Shown: positions 1 to 13,153, numbered from the stretch's first letter. The stretch is DNA of 64,000 nucleotides from Mauremys mutica (GCF_020497125.1 NC_059081.1:21547105-21611104), one strand, 5' to 3'. Program-made: numbers and translations. Notes: generated by a model from the letters alone, not told the origin.

Positions 1-920
1 AGACGTAATCCACACTGCAACTTTAGAATACTCCAAAACTAACCCCATAATCTAGCTATTATTTCCTTCCAGAGAGGTAATGTTTTCTAGTGGGAACATT
101 AGAACACTGGGAGTTTGATCTCCAGAGTTCTCCTCCATGTCTACAAGTCACTCATTCTGACCTTGGACGCAAGCTGTTCTTATCAAAATTTTACAAACTG
201 TCTATTAAATTTTTGAGTGCCTTGCTTTTTGAGTGGGTGTCTCAGGATAGGGACTTTAGAAACATCCCCTCTTCCTTATTTTTTTCACATTAACCTTCTG
301 CAGAATAGGGATGTACAAGCCTTAATTGTAAAGCACTTTTAGATCATTGGGCGAAAAGTGCTACTTAAGGACAAAACATTATGACATATGTAGATGCATG
401 TGCCTAAAGCACAGTTTCTCAAATTAAGAAGTATCTGCTTCTTCAAAGGGAGGCAAAAACAAGATAAGGAAATGGACAAGTACAATATGACCAAACAAAA
501 TGTTTGCTGGTAGAAACTGATTCCCTTCATTCATGCTATTTATACCTGTATAATGCAAGGACTCAAAATACCTTTTCACTATTTCGTGGAGAGGAATGTT
601 CTGAAATTAGAGCAGCTCTGGTTTGAAAAAAAAATAGAATTACGACACTAGTAAAAGACTTACATAGCTTACAATCGCAGTTTTCAATTTTAAATGTTCC
701 ATATTGTTTGTGGTTTATTCCAACACACAGAAACTCAGAGTTTTGTTGATACCCAGGTAAAGTTTCAGGGCTAGAACCTGGTCACAGTAAAGCTAGTTGA
801 GGTTTTGCCACTGACTTCAAAGAAACCATCATGGACAATGGACTCAGCTTTTACAACCTCAGACACCAGAACAGATTTGCACAAGTTTGTGACCCACTAG
901 AGCAAAACAGGCTCAAATAA
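1..920. other. Unassigned AT-rich DNA
   Basis: No gene or clear repeat family was recognised. Short open frames here are chance-length and have no family motif or splice-site context. Around 770-840 there is weak similarity to the diffuse 'gatcc...tcaatgg' interspersed repeats seen elsewhere in the window. Confidence 0.5.
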
Positions 921-1055
921 TAGTTCTATTCCTGGCTCTGCCAGTGCCTTGCTGGGTGACATTGGGCAAGTCACTTTGCCTCTGTTTCCCCAGCTGTAAA
1001 ATGCTGACCTCCTTTGTGAGAAGCTTTGAAATCTCTGGATGAAGAGTGCTATAAG
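921..1055 (+). repeat. MIR / CORE-SINE copy
   Basis: The stretch follows the classic MIR order: a 'ctggctctgcca' block, 'tgggcaagtcactt', a 'cctctgtttcccc' block, then 'ctgtaaaatg'. MIR is an ancient amniote tRNA-derived SINE. This copy is diverged and has no visible target duplication. It is a fossil with no coding function. Confidence 0.75.
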
Positions 1056-2051
1056 AGAAATTGGAGTGCAAAATACAGTTTCATAATTTTTTTTAAATAT
1101 TTTAATTAGAGTTGGTTTTGTTATTGAAATTTTAGGGTTCAATAAGCAAGACTCAAAACAAGACAAACCTGAAACTCGGGTAGTACAAACCTGGGGAGGG
1201 TCTCATTTGCATAAAACCCTGAGGAAGAAAACTGCTGAGTCTCACATAAGTATTTACAACATTTATTTTGTAAATTCAATGTACATAGGAACTCATACAT
1301 TAAAATGAGCCTCCTTCCCTTTGTTGCAATGCTTCTCCCCCATTCTGGCCAATTGGAAAGACAGTAAGCCATTTTGAACTAGCGCTTAACATGGTATCAT
1401 CATTGTTATTTTTTCTCCTTAATCCTAATGGTCACAGTTGTGTTTCCATAAATGCCTTTGTGCAAGAATTTTGTGCTTAAGTCCTGAAGCAAACTGATGA
1501 ATTGGGAAGCATCATGCAATGGTACTAAGAACTTTGAAAAAGAAGATTTAAGCAGCACTAAAACCCGGTAAATCTAGCTTGTGTTATTGTTTAATACTTT
1601 GAGTTACTGCTACTCTTTTGAAGTATAATAAAAGTTTTCAAAGCACTGCTATAATAATTATCAGGTTTGCAAATTGATCAAGAATTTCCTTTTGATGACT
1701 TTGAACACCTGCAAATCCAGGCAATGTTGTTATCTGCTCATTTCTCGTTTTTAAAATCCCTTCTTGCTGCTTTTGATTAGTGTTCAGATAGGGCTGATCT
1801 CCTGATGTGCCTCACCTCATTGAGAGCTTAAGACAAATTTACTGGACTACACATTGCTCAGGAAAGTCTTGCTTTAATCTTTGAGTGCTTCTGTCAATCT
1901 CACCTGAGCAAACTGAAAGGAAATGATGTGTATGTCTAAAACTCTGAGCAAGGCAAAACTTAACTTAATTAGCTGGGGTTACATTCAAAATGTGCATAAA
2001 CTGGATATTAACTTACTCACCTCAAGATTTGCCTGCCAAAGGGTTCAGTGG
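1056..2051. other. Unassigned DNA
   Basis: AT-rich sequence with no recognised gene, RNA or repeat family. It ends at an A-rich run. Confidence 0.5.
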
Positions 2052-2091
2052 TAAAAATAATAATAAAAAAAATAAATAAAATAAAATAAAA
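2052..2091 (+). repeat. A-rich low-complexity run (AAATAA-like)
   Basis: Imperfect AAATAA/AATAAA units make up nearly the whole run. Overlapping AATAAA strings here are compositional and should not be read as poly(A) signals. Confidence 0.85.
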
Positions 2092-2563
2092 TTTTGAACT
2101 GCTGGTTTTTTTGGGGGGGGTTAAGTCAAAAAACCTTTTCCAAGTTCAAATAATTAGTCTGTGGTTTTACTGAACACACTGTTCTCCTTAAATGAGACTC
2201 TTAGGAAAAACATCTCAATATTTGCACATCAGCAGAATGGTGTTCCTAATTTAGGAAAATGTAAAAAAACAGCAGTTTGCTGGAACCTGTGGTTAAAGAG
2301 TGGTTTCGATACACAGTTTTTGAAATTTCTTGTTGTCCGCAAGAAGGGTTTTAATCAGGCCGCAACTTTATTATACTTTATTATAGATGTCTGGGACTAC
2401 CCAGCAGATAAAGTGTACAGTGCTGGCAAATCCATGCTTATTCAAATCAATTATCTGGGGCTTCCACCAGCCCCTCTTTGTTTCCATCCAGGTACCTCAG
2501 CCGACCCATGGCTTGGACCTTACCATCCACCACCCTCACAAGAGGCGTAAGGAGGGCTATGAA

Positions 2564-2781
2564 CAGGGCCGGCTCCAGGGGTTTTGCCGCCCGAAGCAGA
2601 CAAAAATAAAAAGATGTGATCATGATCGCGATCTGCGGCAATTCAGCGGGAGGTCCTTCACTCCGAGCAGGAGCGAGGGACGCTCCGCCGAATTGCCACC
2701 AAATACCTGAATGTGCTGCCCCGCTCTGGAGTGGCCTCCCCAAGCATCTGCTTGCTAAGCTGGTGCCTGGAGCCGGCCCTG
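2564..2781. mobile_element. Non-autonomous hAT-like element, 218 bp
   Basis: Terminal inverted repeats read CAGGGCCGGCTCCAGG on the left and the reverse complement of the 'cctggagccggccctg' right end. The flanks are GCTATGAA (2556-2563) and GCTATGAG (2782-2789), an 8-bp target duplication with one mismatch, as made by hAT transposases. There is no transposase ORF. The interior is GC-rich and unlike the AT-rich flanks. Related ends occur at 15946-16191 and 43724-44110. Confidence 0.9.
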
Positions 2782-2989
2782 GCTATGAGAACGGGGTGGG
2801 GGAAGGGGGTTGGCTTCCTGCTGTACCGGTCATGGGAGTCTCCAAACCCCCTCCCCCATTCTGTTTCTCTATCCAGTATCTCCTTTTAAGTCCTTTACCA
2901 GGCCATTTATCTGGTCACTGGCTGCCCTCCCTATGGAGTACCTGCACTGAACATCTTTCCACAAGTAGGCGCCAGCCATTTGCTTGGTT

Positions 2990-4060
2990 GCCTCCCCCTC
3001 AACCTCGCCAGGTTACTAGAGATCTGCAAATGGCCTATTGGCTAGCGGCCCTACTGGGGAGAAAGACCCCATTGTCCCATGTGTGATCATCAAGGGACAC
3101 GCGGACACCAGCAGCGGCATTGTCCTTGACCTGGTACTGCAGCAACCGCCCTTAATGTAGGGCCGTATAGGCAACCCATTCTCTGGATCCTTGTATTGAC
3201 AAGAAAACAACATAAACAACTTGTAAGCTGGAGCCAAAACTTCTGCATTTCGCTAACCACATGACATTCTGAGGTCCCAGAGAGCCCGTGACAAACTGGA
3301 AATGAGACAAAGCATCTGCTATGCCATTATCCATGCCCGGCACATGCGTGGAAGAAAAAACAGATGTTGAAGGTTAAGCATTGGAGAACAAATGCCCTTA
3401 CCAACTTTCCAATCCTGTGCGATCTGAAAGTTTGGCGATTGATAACCTGTGCCACTGCCATGTTGTCGCACAAACCCGTATATTAGGCCCAAATTAATAA
3501 CCGTCTGTACCTCCACAATGATATCCCCCTAAATTGACCTAGAAAACTTTTCCAAACCCACAAGTCTTACTACATCTGTGTAGTATCTCGTATGTAATTA
3601 TGTGGTCTGGCTATGCCAGCCGGTGCTGCTCCAGCTGGGCACCAAAAGCCCGCCCCAAGGCAACAACCCTGCAAGCAAAGTTCAGCTCAAAGCCCAGGTA
3701 GGTTAATGTTGTGAAAGGGACCTTCTGTTTTGTCCTATGCTAGGGGTTTCCCCATCTATTTAGCCAGGGCCTGAAATGTGTCCAACAGGTGAAAACACTC
3801 ATTTGACCCTGCAAACAAAAATTGGGCAAATAATGCACTATTTGGATTAGTCCCACTGACTGCACCACTGCCCCAGTGCAACATTGTACTTAATTTCTGA
3901 AAAGCTGCATAGGATACTGAACAGCCCCTGGGCATAGCCTTGTCGAAATAAAATTGCCGGTGGTAGGTGTCTTAAACCACCACCATTATTAAATGCCGAG
4001 CAAATACTATTACGTGCCTGGGGCCCTTTTCGGGCTTGTTGCGGTATGAACAAACCCCTG
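2990..4060 (-). pseudogene. Decayed DIRS/Ngaro-like (tyrosine-recombinase) retroelement
   Basis: On the minus strand, translated blocks carry the end of a retroelement RNase H: a CDNMAVAQVINRQ block near 3470-3430, then in a shifted frame PGMDNGIADALSHFQ near 3343-3295. The 'NGIADALS-FQ' signature is typical of DIRS/Ngaro elements, which use a tyrosine recombinase instead of an integrase. Upstream on the minus strand (about 3720-3560) is a 'YLGFELN' block like the late reverse-transcriptase region, and near 4050-3850 a Cys/His-poor gag-like stretch. The remainder to 2990 may be recombinase remnant but shows no identifiable catalytic Arg/Tyr. Frameshifts and stops are frequent and most of the reverse transcriptase is missing. 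Class assignment is from motif memory. A Gypsy-type origin is the main alternative. Confidence 0.6.
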
Positions 4061-5050
4061 GCACCCTTGGCATTATGCCCTTGAACCAGTGTGTGATGCC
4101 ACCTATTCCTGTTTATGTTGCTGCCCTTAATGGAAACTGCTTATGACATGCCTCCAAACATATTGGGTGCCTGACTAATTATATTCATATAATTAACAAA
4201 GGCCGGGCTGCTATCTGGGTAGGCCTGTACCATAACACCCGCCGAGACGACGAGGGAAGCTTCCCAATTTTTTCATGTTCTAGGCACCCTTGGCCTCTTC
4301 GGCAGTTCACTGTTTTTGCTTGCCTGGTCCATGTTTACTGTCTGTCCCTTCCTGTGCCATAGGGATATTTCATGCACAAACTGCCTGTGAGGATTCTATA
4401 CTTAGTTGCACTGAGTAGATTAGCTGCTTTTCCAGCAGCTGTATCTCCCCCCGCCCCGCCCCCGCTTAAAGTGAAGGTTCGTGGCAAGTCCGGCTGGTAC
4501 ATGAAACAGTTAAAGTTTCCTTGCCTTGCTCTATTCATTCTCCCCCCCACCCCCAAGATGCAGGTTGAATTCTTTGCTCTGCTTGCTTGTGTGCTTTGCA
4601 AACGGGATTGCTTCACCTCTCTTGCAAATTCACCCTCCCTGGTTCCAGCCTGCCTGGTGGTGAAAGAACCTGGGGCAGGGGACACTAGTTCCCCTGCTTT
4701 GCATTGTCCCCTTTCTGTATCATTTGCCTGTGCCTGCCCTTCCATGTCTCTGGGGCCAGGGGGACGGGGGTAACACCCCCCTGTTTTCCCGAGCTTATCC
4801 TTCTCCATGCCCCTGGAACCATGCTGTTTCCAGTGCTGTTTGCTGCTTTTCTGGCATCATACTTTCTTGGGGCCATGCTGCTGCCACATGGTCCTGCAGC
4901 AAGCCTTAGAGCTCCCAGCCTGTTCCTGTTCTGCTGGCTTCCTTGCTGCTTTCACATAGAGACTTGCCCCACCCAGGTTTCATGCCTTTATGCACATTCC
5001 TGGGGGGGGGGGGGCTTGTGAGTTGGTGAGTCATTGCTGCAAAGTTGACC
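4061..5050. other. Unassigned GC-richer stretch flanking the retroelement relic
   Basis: C-rich runs (about 4446-4466 and 4541-4556) and a G-run (about 5001-5014) occur here. The region is more GC-rich than the surroundings and could be the 5' part of the decayed retroelement on the minus strand, but no motif proves it. Overlapping open frames on both strands (4335-4808 minus, 4372-4773 plus) look like products of base composition. Confidence 0.4.
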
Positions 5051-5162
5051 ACGGGCTGTAGCCCACGAAAGCTTATGCTCAAATAAATTTGTTAGTCTCA
5101 AAGGTGCCACAGGTACTCCTGTTCTTTTTGCTGATACAGACTAACACAGCTGCTACTCTGAA
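5051..5162 (+). mobile_element. 5'-truncated Penelope-like element 3' end
   Basis: The sequence runs from 'gctgtagcccacgaaagctt' through 'aaatttgttagtctcaaagg' and 'ccacaggtactcctgttctt' to 'cagactaacacagctgctac'. The first part matches, in reverse complement, the 3' end of the PLE at 40540-41640. This copy is therefore best read as a short retrotransposed PLE tail, and it preserves the terminal 'cagactaacac.gctgctac' segment missing from the longer copy. No ORF remains. Confidence 0.75.
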
Positions 5163-6430
5163 GCACCTTTTGCAGCAGTTTCTGACCTTCTTCCTCCCCC
5201 CAACCTCCAACCACAAAGCAGAGCTGTCCTTCTTTGGGTTAGCCCACACAAATTCTGCCCCACCTTTAGTTGTGGTGCAGTCATTATTTTGTCTGCTGAT
5301 CTTCCATTGGAAGCAAATGCTTTTTGCATCATAGCCTATGGGTTGATGAAGAACTGAGGAGTGTTTTCAAATTTACTTTTGGGAACAGTTACTTTTATTT
5401 TTTTCTTGTGTTTTTTTGTTTTCCACAGTCATTCTGATGTACATTTACCTTGAGATTTTCAAAGCTGCCTGTAGAATATAGATGCCCAGTTTCCATTTAT
5501 TTGAAAACATTGAAAGCCTCACCCTTCGTGAGAGGTTGAAAAGTTTACAAAGAACACTATGATGGTCTACTGAAATGTGCATGATACTTTCACAGCTAAA
5601 CAGGTAGATTATTACAACCAATTAATTTTATGTAAACCATTTTGGAATACTATGGAAGAGCAAGGCTGAAAAAATTACAAATTTAAATGTCAAGAGATAT
5701 GAAAAGTATCATTTGACCTTCTAACTCACATAATCAGAAAGTCAATATATAATAACTCATTGCATTCCATGTTTTTTTTATTGACACAATTCAGTTATCT
5801 AAATAAAATACTGTAGCTTCCAGTAGCTAACCCATAAAGTCTAAAACTTTTCCAATATTCACCTCTTCTTTTACAGACTCCTTTTTTTCTGTTAATACAA
5901 ATTCGGGACATTACTGATTACTTTTCTGTACTATTACAAGTAAGAATAAAGAACATTCTATACTTTGTAGAATTTAGCAAATGGGTCTATGTAGGGACAT
6001 CACATAATTTTGTGTCACATCTTGTTCTGAATATTAATGGAGCAGTTGGTAAGTACAAATTGAAAACAGCTAATAACACGTAAGCTGAATGTTCTTGCAT
6101 TAGCCATTTTCATATTGTCATCTTGAAAAGAAAGCCTTTGATAAATGTTCCCCCAAAGCTGACAAGTTACAAGGGTTTGTACTAAGGGAATAATAATTCT
6201 AAGATTCAATAAAAACAGTAATTACTTTATCAACCTTCTAGAAACATCGCAGACATATATAGTGAATCCCTCCAACATAACACTGACATAACATTGGCCT
6301 TTATATGTGATATTAGAAGTGTCCAATTAAAACATAGGGGTACACTATATTACTGATTCTCAAGGAACAGAGCTACATTATTTATCTAGGTCAGGTACTT
6401 ATATGTCCCCATTACCATAGTATCTGAGTG
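5163..6430. other. Unassigned AT-rich DNA
   Basis: No gene, RNA or identifiable repeat. Only short T-rich runs are present. Confidence 0.5.
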
Positions 6431-6436
6431 CATTAC

Positions 6437-6610
6437 CATCTTTAATGTATTTTATTTATCCTCAGAATACCTCTATGAGGTAGATACTACTATCTCATTT
6501 TATATATGAGGAACTGAGACATGTGGAGACTGTCACTTGTCCAAGGTTTTACAGGAAATTTGTAGTGGAATTGAACCCATATCTCTAGATTACCAGGCTG
6601 GCACCTTCAT
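6437..6610 (-). repeat. MIR / CORE-SINE copy
   Basis: Reading the plus strand gives the complement of MIR: a 'tctcattttatatatgagga' block, 'actgagac', 'cacttgtccaaggtttta', and a degenerate B-box region 'ggaattgaaccc'. It is ancient, diverged and has no visible target duplication. Confidence 0.7.
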
Positions 6611-9600
6611 GCCCCTAAAGATAATCCTCTTCGCAACACTGATGTCATGTTTGTTCTTTGTCAGATAAAGATGTGTTTTGATTTTTAAAAATAGCAGAAA
6701 GTGTTTGAAACCCTCCTATTTTTAAGTCTCCATCACATTGCCGAAGAGTCCACATAAATGTTCAATCAACCTGTATCTCAAGGAGTAAATATAGCGGAAC
6801 AGTTTCTTTCCTTATTTTTAATATAAATCTAATCCTTGTGAGAGGTGCCAGGATGATACCCTGGAGACGTCCAGCACTTCACTGTACAATAGTCAGCTGC
6901 AGTGCAAGCTTCCCCTGCAATCTGGCCTGCAAAGAGAAGGTACAGAAGTTTGGTCTGCGTGCTTATTCAGCCCTTGACCTTTTGGCTGAAAGTATTAATA
7001 AGGTGCCAATTAGTGACAGTTGTAATGGCATTTTATGAGATGTGGACACTTGCACTGGGAACTGGACTGACACAATTGACTCATTTCACAAAGCTCACTG
7101 AACAGCCATTAGATAGTGATGATGTGCAATGGTAGTACTGACCTGTGCTAGGAAAGAACGAGTGACCTAGAGGTGAAACACACCGGATCCCATTACCAAT
7201 TCCCTGAACCATTCAGTCCTCCTAAAACTCAATATTGTCAATAAAGTCTTTCAGAAAGAAAAACTGTTTTCTAGTGTCTTTCTAGTGTGTTTTCTAGTGT
7301 TTATACATTGTCTTGATTTAGCAGATCCCAGTTAACAGTCTTCTGGGCCATGCCAGTGACCCTGGCTTTGCTAAAGATCATTCAATCCATCTCCAGCACG
7401 AAGGCCCCAAAACTAACAAACTCTAAACCATTCATCACTGCACATACTGTGATAAGAACATACCTCTAACTGCTCTAGTCCCATTAGAGATATACTGTAA
7501 GACTGTAGAACTATAAGTTACTCTGCTAAATAACAGAGTCTGACAGTCTTTAAATGTAAGGAACTGTTTTAGCCGAACTATATTACATTGAGCACATCAC
7601 ATCAGCTTCCCCTGTTGTTTCCTGTAGAACAGCGGTTGTCACAGACAACTCTCCAGACACCTTGAGACAGTATCTCTTCAGCATTCCATCTATGATGCAG
7701 CTTGAACCAGCATAAGACACCCAACATTGAACCACAATGACAGTCTCCCTTAATTATATTGGAATGAGAGAAAGGTTTCCTTAGAGCACAGCTGTGACTC
7801 AGACACACTCAGGTTTGCCCAGCTAATGAGGTAAGAGGCTTTGTAAATGTATGGTTCATAGGTAACATGACTCAGGGGCAAGGGCCTTAAGTACAATGCA
7901 GTCAAGAGAGCTGTAATTATAACACTTAATGCTACTTAAGCGTCCAAAGTTGTATGTTAAATAAAAATGGAGTGCACAGAAAACTATTACTAGCAGATTT
8001 ATTGCTAGATCTGTTCATGCTATTGGTAAGCTTTGATCCTGATAAAGAGAGACTTAACTGAATATACAAACTCAGTGATAAAATTAGTATCTGACTTCTG
8101 TCTAAAAAACCACACGACCCAATGCATGCTTGTGAGAAAGTGACTGAAAGGGAGCTAATGGTGCCATTATTCTGAATTTGCCCTTTCTTTCCAGGGGTGT
8201 ACACAATGTGTTAGGCCTCACAGAGACATAAGGAAGGCAGAGTCTCTGCTATGGGATAGATGAAGATGTTTGCTTTTACTTTGCATCTAGCCATCCTGAT
8301 AGGCGTATGTATATCCTTTACCCGTTTGGTGTACATAGGTTTCTAAGAGAAAGCCCAGCAACTCTGAGTATTTTGTGTTGAGATTACATCTCACCCATGA
8401 AGGTGGATTATCCCGGATCCATGTATTTACAGAGCAAGGCTTTAGGCTGGGAAGGGATTAATAAATGCACAAAGATTGCATCCAGGGATTCTGACCACCA
8501 GAGTGCTGGAATAGTGCACATGGCCTAGAGGACAGGAGGCAACATTTGAGGGCAAGAGCATGAATAGTGCAATGACCACTTTTGCAAGAAAAGATTTTAT
8601 TGTTTTGTAGGGGGACTTTTGTTTTTTGGAGACCGTTTGGTTGGGAGACACTCAGATACTATAGGTGCCATATAAAAGCCTAGATAGTTAGACTTGAGCA
8701 TGGCTCCATTTAGCCTCAATTTACCACTGGAATCCAATCAAGCAAATTGGATCTCTCCTGCTGTTTTTATGGGTGTATTGAAAAGCAGCTTGCCTTGCTT
8801 CACAAATTTGGGAGACTTCAGAGCCATCACATATATAGCTGTGCACAATTCCTTACAATAAAGTTAGGCTTATACAAATCAAGACCTCCTTTGAGTAGTC
8901 CTCCTACTTTCATTGTAGAGGGTTGACTGAAATCCATTTACTCCACTATAGCTTTTAAGCGTGAAGTATAGAGAAACCTACTTTCCTTTGTGGAAGTTAA
9001 AAATCCAACCCTTCTCTAAACTCCAAGTAGTTTTAATGTTTAATTCTCATATTAAGAAATAGTAAAGGAAAACAAGTAAAAGTGATGTAATAGAAACCTG
9101 AAATATTTACCATTAGCCATTTGACTTTCTAAGCAATATGCAGAGTTATAACATGCACAATTACTGGAAATTATTCAGCTAAAGCCCTGTACTCAACTTA
9201 GAAAATATAGTGAGTAAGGTCAAACTTGCAAGCAAATTCACATGATAAGGGAGGAATTACTTTGATGAGCTTTTAAAACATCTTGGTCATACTATACTGA
9301 CTAGAGTCTATACAGGCTTGTATCTTTTTAAAAGTTATAATAAAAATCGAGCAATCCAATTTCTTGGATGAAATATTTTTATTTTAAAGTTAAATTCAAG
9401 TGTGATTGAAATGGATTTCCAGGATTTGCAACCTAAGCCGAGTCTCTAAAGCAATGAAAATTTTGATAAAGGCAGCAGGAATATTGTGTCACCTGTACCC
9501 TTCAAGGGTCACCTACAGTGTTTCCTAGCACTGTATGACAGAGAGGAACTTTGAGGCAAATGTATCTTCTCTTCCAGATAGAGTCTGTTCTAATGGAATT

Positions 9601-9781
9601 AATATTTCCAGCAGTTCCATTTCAATTGCTCAAGATTAAGTAGGAGCGTATTCAATGTAGATTTTAGCATGGGTGCTGACAGTCTTTAAACATTCTCCTT
9701 CCAATCAAGCACTGCAAGAGGCTGAAGTGAAGTTGGAGCTGTCCCACAAAATACTGACCATTCTTCTCTCATTATAGTAGC
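6611..9781. other. Unassigned DNA
   Basis: About 3 kb without a recognised gene or repeat. Open frames are under 100 codons and lack splice-site or family support. The last bases, 9774-9781, are the left copy of the next element's target duplication. Confidence 0.5.
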
Positions 9782-10140
9782 CAGGGCCACCCAGAGGATT
9801 CAGGGGGTCTGGGGCAAAGTGGGGGAGCGGATATAAAAAAGGCACCACCTGCTGCGGTGCTTGTACTCACCGGGCGGCGCGCCGAGTCTGCAGCTGCAGT
9901 GGCGGGTCCTTCACTCGCTCCATGTCTTCTGCAGCACTGAAGGACCCGCCGCTAAAGACCCAGAGTGACTGAAGGGCCCCCCGCCACCGAAGTGCCACCG
10001 AAGACCTGGACCGCTGCTGGGTGAGGAAAAATTTAAAAGGCACCTCTAGCCAGGGAAGGGATTCTTGGCCAGGGCTCGCGGGGGCCCTGCGGGGCCTGGG
10101 ACACATTGCCCCACTTCCCCCACCCCTCGGGGCATCCCTG
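9782..10140. mobile_element. Non-autonomous hAT-like element, 359 bp
   Basis: The left end is CAGGGCCACCCAGAGG and the right end closes with 'ggggcatccctg'. Both flanks are ATAGTAGC (9774-9781 and 10141-10148), a perfect 8-bp duplication. The interior is GC-rich with short inverted blocks ('gcgggtccttcactcgctcc' and 'ctgaaggacccgccgc'). An apparent 130-residue minus-strand open frame overlaps the element and is explained by its composition. No transposase is present. Confidence 0.88.
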
Positions 10141-10148
10141 ATAGTAGC

Positions 10149-11815
10149 TGGGCTTAAAACTTTGAGAGTGCACAGGTGACATCTCTCCTGGCAGCCTCCA
10201 TTCACTGTACATGAAATTAGGATGTTGTTGACCTTTTTAAAAAGTTCTTTACCCCACAACTTCTACTGCACTTGAATTCAGTGGTGCACCTTGTGAGGGC
10301 TTCTTACGGTTTGCTTTTCACTCCTCTGGTCCCAGAAAAGCTTCTGGAGCACCACCTGAAACAGCCTACTCTTGCCCCTTCCACCTTAGCAGACAATTTT
10401 ATGTAGCCTTGTTTCAAGCTATAAACCCATACTGGAAAGAACATTAGTATGGGCAGTCTACACATACTAGCCTCTCTCTCATATCTAGCCAATCTAGTGC
10501 TGCAATGAACAGCCAACTCTAACACTTAGTTGCAGCGCAAGCTCGCTTTGTGGTTTGTACCAAGATGCAGAGTTCTGTTGCTTAAAATCATGCTTTTTTG
10601 CATTAATATTATGTCAACATACCTCACATCCTGCATCACAATGAAAACCCATCTTATATTATACAAACTTAACATAAACAGGAAATAGTGACTGTACTGG
10701 TAATTTAGGGCCAGCTTGAATGAAGAGTTGTATGTACTGTTATAGTATCGGGACCTGCATGTGACTCATGACATACAGCACTGTCTAGTGCACAAAGATA
10801 ATAAATCCCTTTGTTATTTGATCTATGTATTCCATGCAGGGTTTTTTTTATTATCTGAAATTACCTTTTTAAATTAAACCAATTTTAGGTATGTGTGTAC
10901 AATGCCACAAAAATAATTCTTATCTAGTCAACTACAAATTAAAAAGCTAAAATTCTGACCTAACTTCTACCCTACTGGCTGATCTCTGGGTATCTTGCAA
11001 TCTGAGTGCTGTCATTTATGTACTATCATTCTTTCAACTGGTTAGGAAAGTCTTTTTCTCTTCCTCTCTCTGGCTTGGAGTTGGTTCTCAGGAAAGAGTT
11101 GTAAAGGATTTTCATTATTATTTTTATTATCTGGTAGTTTTAAAATAGAAAGTACATGTTACATATCCTTTTCCTTGATATTCTTTGTGAGATTTTGTGT
11201 TTGAGAAGGTCTGAAACTACTTTTCTCTTGGATCTCTTAAGATGAAGTGATCTGACCTTTCCCTACAGAAGTCTCTGTGCCACTACTCCTTGAAAAGGAG
11301 TCTTGCCACAGTCCTATATGTGAATCCTCTATGCCACATCTGCAGGAACAAAATATCTTTTAGGTTTAGGACCCTCCCCCCAGAACTTGAGGGGGTTAAT
11401 AGAGAAAGCAGAAAGCTGGGTTATGAAGAAATTTAAACAGCAGGCTGTTTCTGGGTGAAGTGAACTGGAAAGGGCTTTTGTTTCTGTAACAGTTGGCAGA
11501 TTCTAAGATAGCTGGCAAAGGAATATAGCAATACATGAGATTTCTGATGAGGGAAAATCAAATACAGCACTCTGTTTTCCAGAGAAACCTTATTGTGCTG
11601 ATGGGGGAAGCGGGCAATCCTGCAGAAAGACCCTACTCCATTCACTTTTTCAGGTCCCCAACATGTTCTATAATTTCCCCCCCATGCACACTTTTAGAAT
11701 CCTTTTCCTTTAGAAAAGAAAATGGGGAACTGATGTATTGTAGTCAGGACTGGACTAAGACTAAAAAAATTCTACATTTGCCAAGTTTTTATTTTATAAC
11801 CGCGTTTGTAAAGTG
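10149..11815. other. Unassigned DNA
   Basis: No recognised gene or repeat. AT-rich with a purine/pyrimidine-rich patch near 11040-11090. Confidence 0.5.
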
Positions 11816-12280
11816 GTGAAATGAAAATATGCTGTTTTGATGAAGCCGAGACATTTCATGGAGACATATTGGTTTTGATGAAGTTTTCATCAGGGAGGGA
11901 GAGAAAGAGAAAGACTCTCTCTATCATGCTATAGCCTCGAATGTGGGATGCCCACATTCAAAATGTTCTGGAATGAAAAAACACACTCTTGAGTCAGGAG
12001 AAGCAAGGACTTGAATATAGGTCTCCAACTTTCCAGGCCAACAGCATAAACTCCAGGCCACTCCCCACCCCCCCCCCACCCCCACACCCACCCCCACACC
12101 CACACACACTTCCTGAATCAAAAAGCTCAGATTTGGGTCTAAACATAGACATTTTGCCAAAATTTCTGTTGTGAAAACATTCAAAAGTTTTGGTTTTGTT
12201 CCAATATGGAACTAAATCACATTTCAAACCTCAAAAGTTACCATGACACATAATTGTTGTTCTTCAATCAGCTCTAGTTA
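11816..12280. mobile_element. Probable TIR element of the 'agctggtc' family
   Basis: The right side ends with 'cttcaatcagctctag', the complement of the 'ctagarctggt' terminus seen at 53174, 63462 and 29812. The interior has alternating 'ttttgatgaag' and 'gaaaacattc' blocks common to these copies. The left boundary is uncertain. A C/CA-rich microsatellite (12060-12112) lies inside. Confidence 0.4.
12060..12112. repeat. C-rich / (CA)n microsatellite
   Basis: Runs of C interrupted by single A, grading into CACACACA. Open frames spanning it on both strands are low-complexity artefacts. Confidence 0.9.
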
Positions 12281-13153
12281 ACATTTTTTCACAGGACAGT
12301 GTGGGACAAATTATGGCATATGAACTTGTTTTTCTGTTGGATCAAGGATCAGTTTTTCTACTGGGTCATATCCTTGCAAAAATCTTGTGTATTGTCACAA
12401 TGGGAAAATGAAATAACGTAAGCTATGTATTAGGGCCAAAATAATCTACCTTCATATTGTCACTGAGTAGGTTTCTGTTGTATTACTTTCTCTCTAACCA
12501 CAATTACCTAAAAAACCCGAGAGTAACGAATACTGGGCGGATCTCTTGATTGGCATTGCATTTCTCTATTTTACATCAAAATCCACAAAACTTTTAAATA
12601 TTTGTTATTGTTTAATTATTTTAAGTTGGCCTGTTGGAACCAAACTAGTTATCAGCCCACTGAGTCTCTGATTCTGATGCATCTTCTGATGCAAATATCA
12701 TTGACACATAGGGTATTCCTAAAATACATGCTGTGTACACAGGCGTTAATCAACAACTAGGAACGGATGTTATTGCTAGAAGCCTCACTTCTACAAGGCC
12801 ACCTCTGCTATTAAGTTTCAATTAGTGCATCACCCCTAACTCAGCATTGCTTTCCAGAGGCAATATTTCATGCATGTACCCCTGTGGAAAAACCTGTGAT
12901 CGTGCAAAAGAGGACCCAAGAACCTATATAAGACACACCACCAATTCTTCCTAAACTAAAGAGGAGTTTGGGGAAAGGGGAGGAAGCAGGAATGCTGACC
13001 CACATCTTCATGAATCCACACGAAGTGCAAGGAAGGGAAGCTCAAGTGCAAAGGCATCCAAGTGGAATGGTGGCTATGTGATTGGGATAACCTACCTCAG
13101 ACTCTCATGTTGTTTATGCCCAAAGCTCTTGAGCACCATGATATGTTTTAAAA
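12281..13153. other. Unassigned DNA
   Basis: No gene or identified repeat. Confidence 0.5.

Noticed and set aside
2052..2091. Cluster of AATAAA strings as poly(A) signals
   Set aside because: They are part of an A-rich low-complexity run with no upstream coding exon.
4335..4808. 157-codon open frame on the minus strand, with 133 codons on the opposite strand
   Set aside because: Both strands are open over C-rich low-complexity sequence. No domain, splice context or codon signature.
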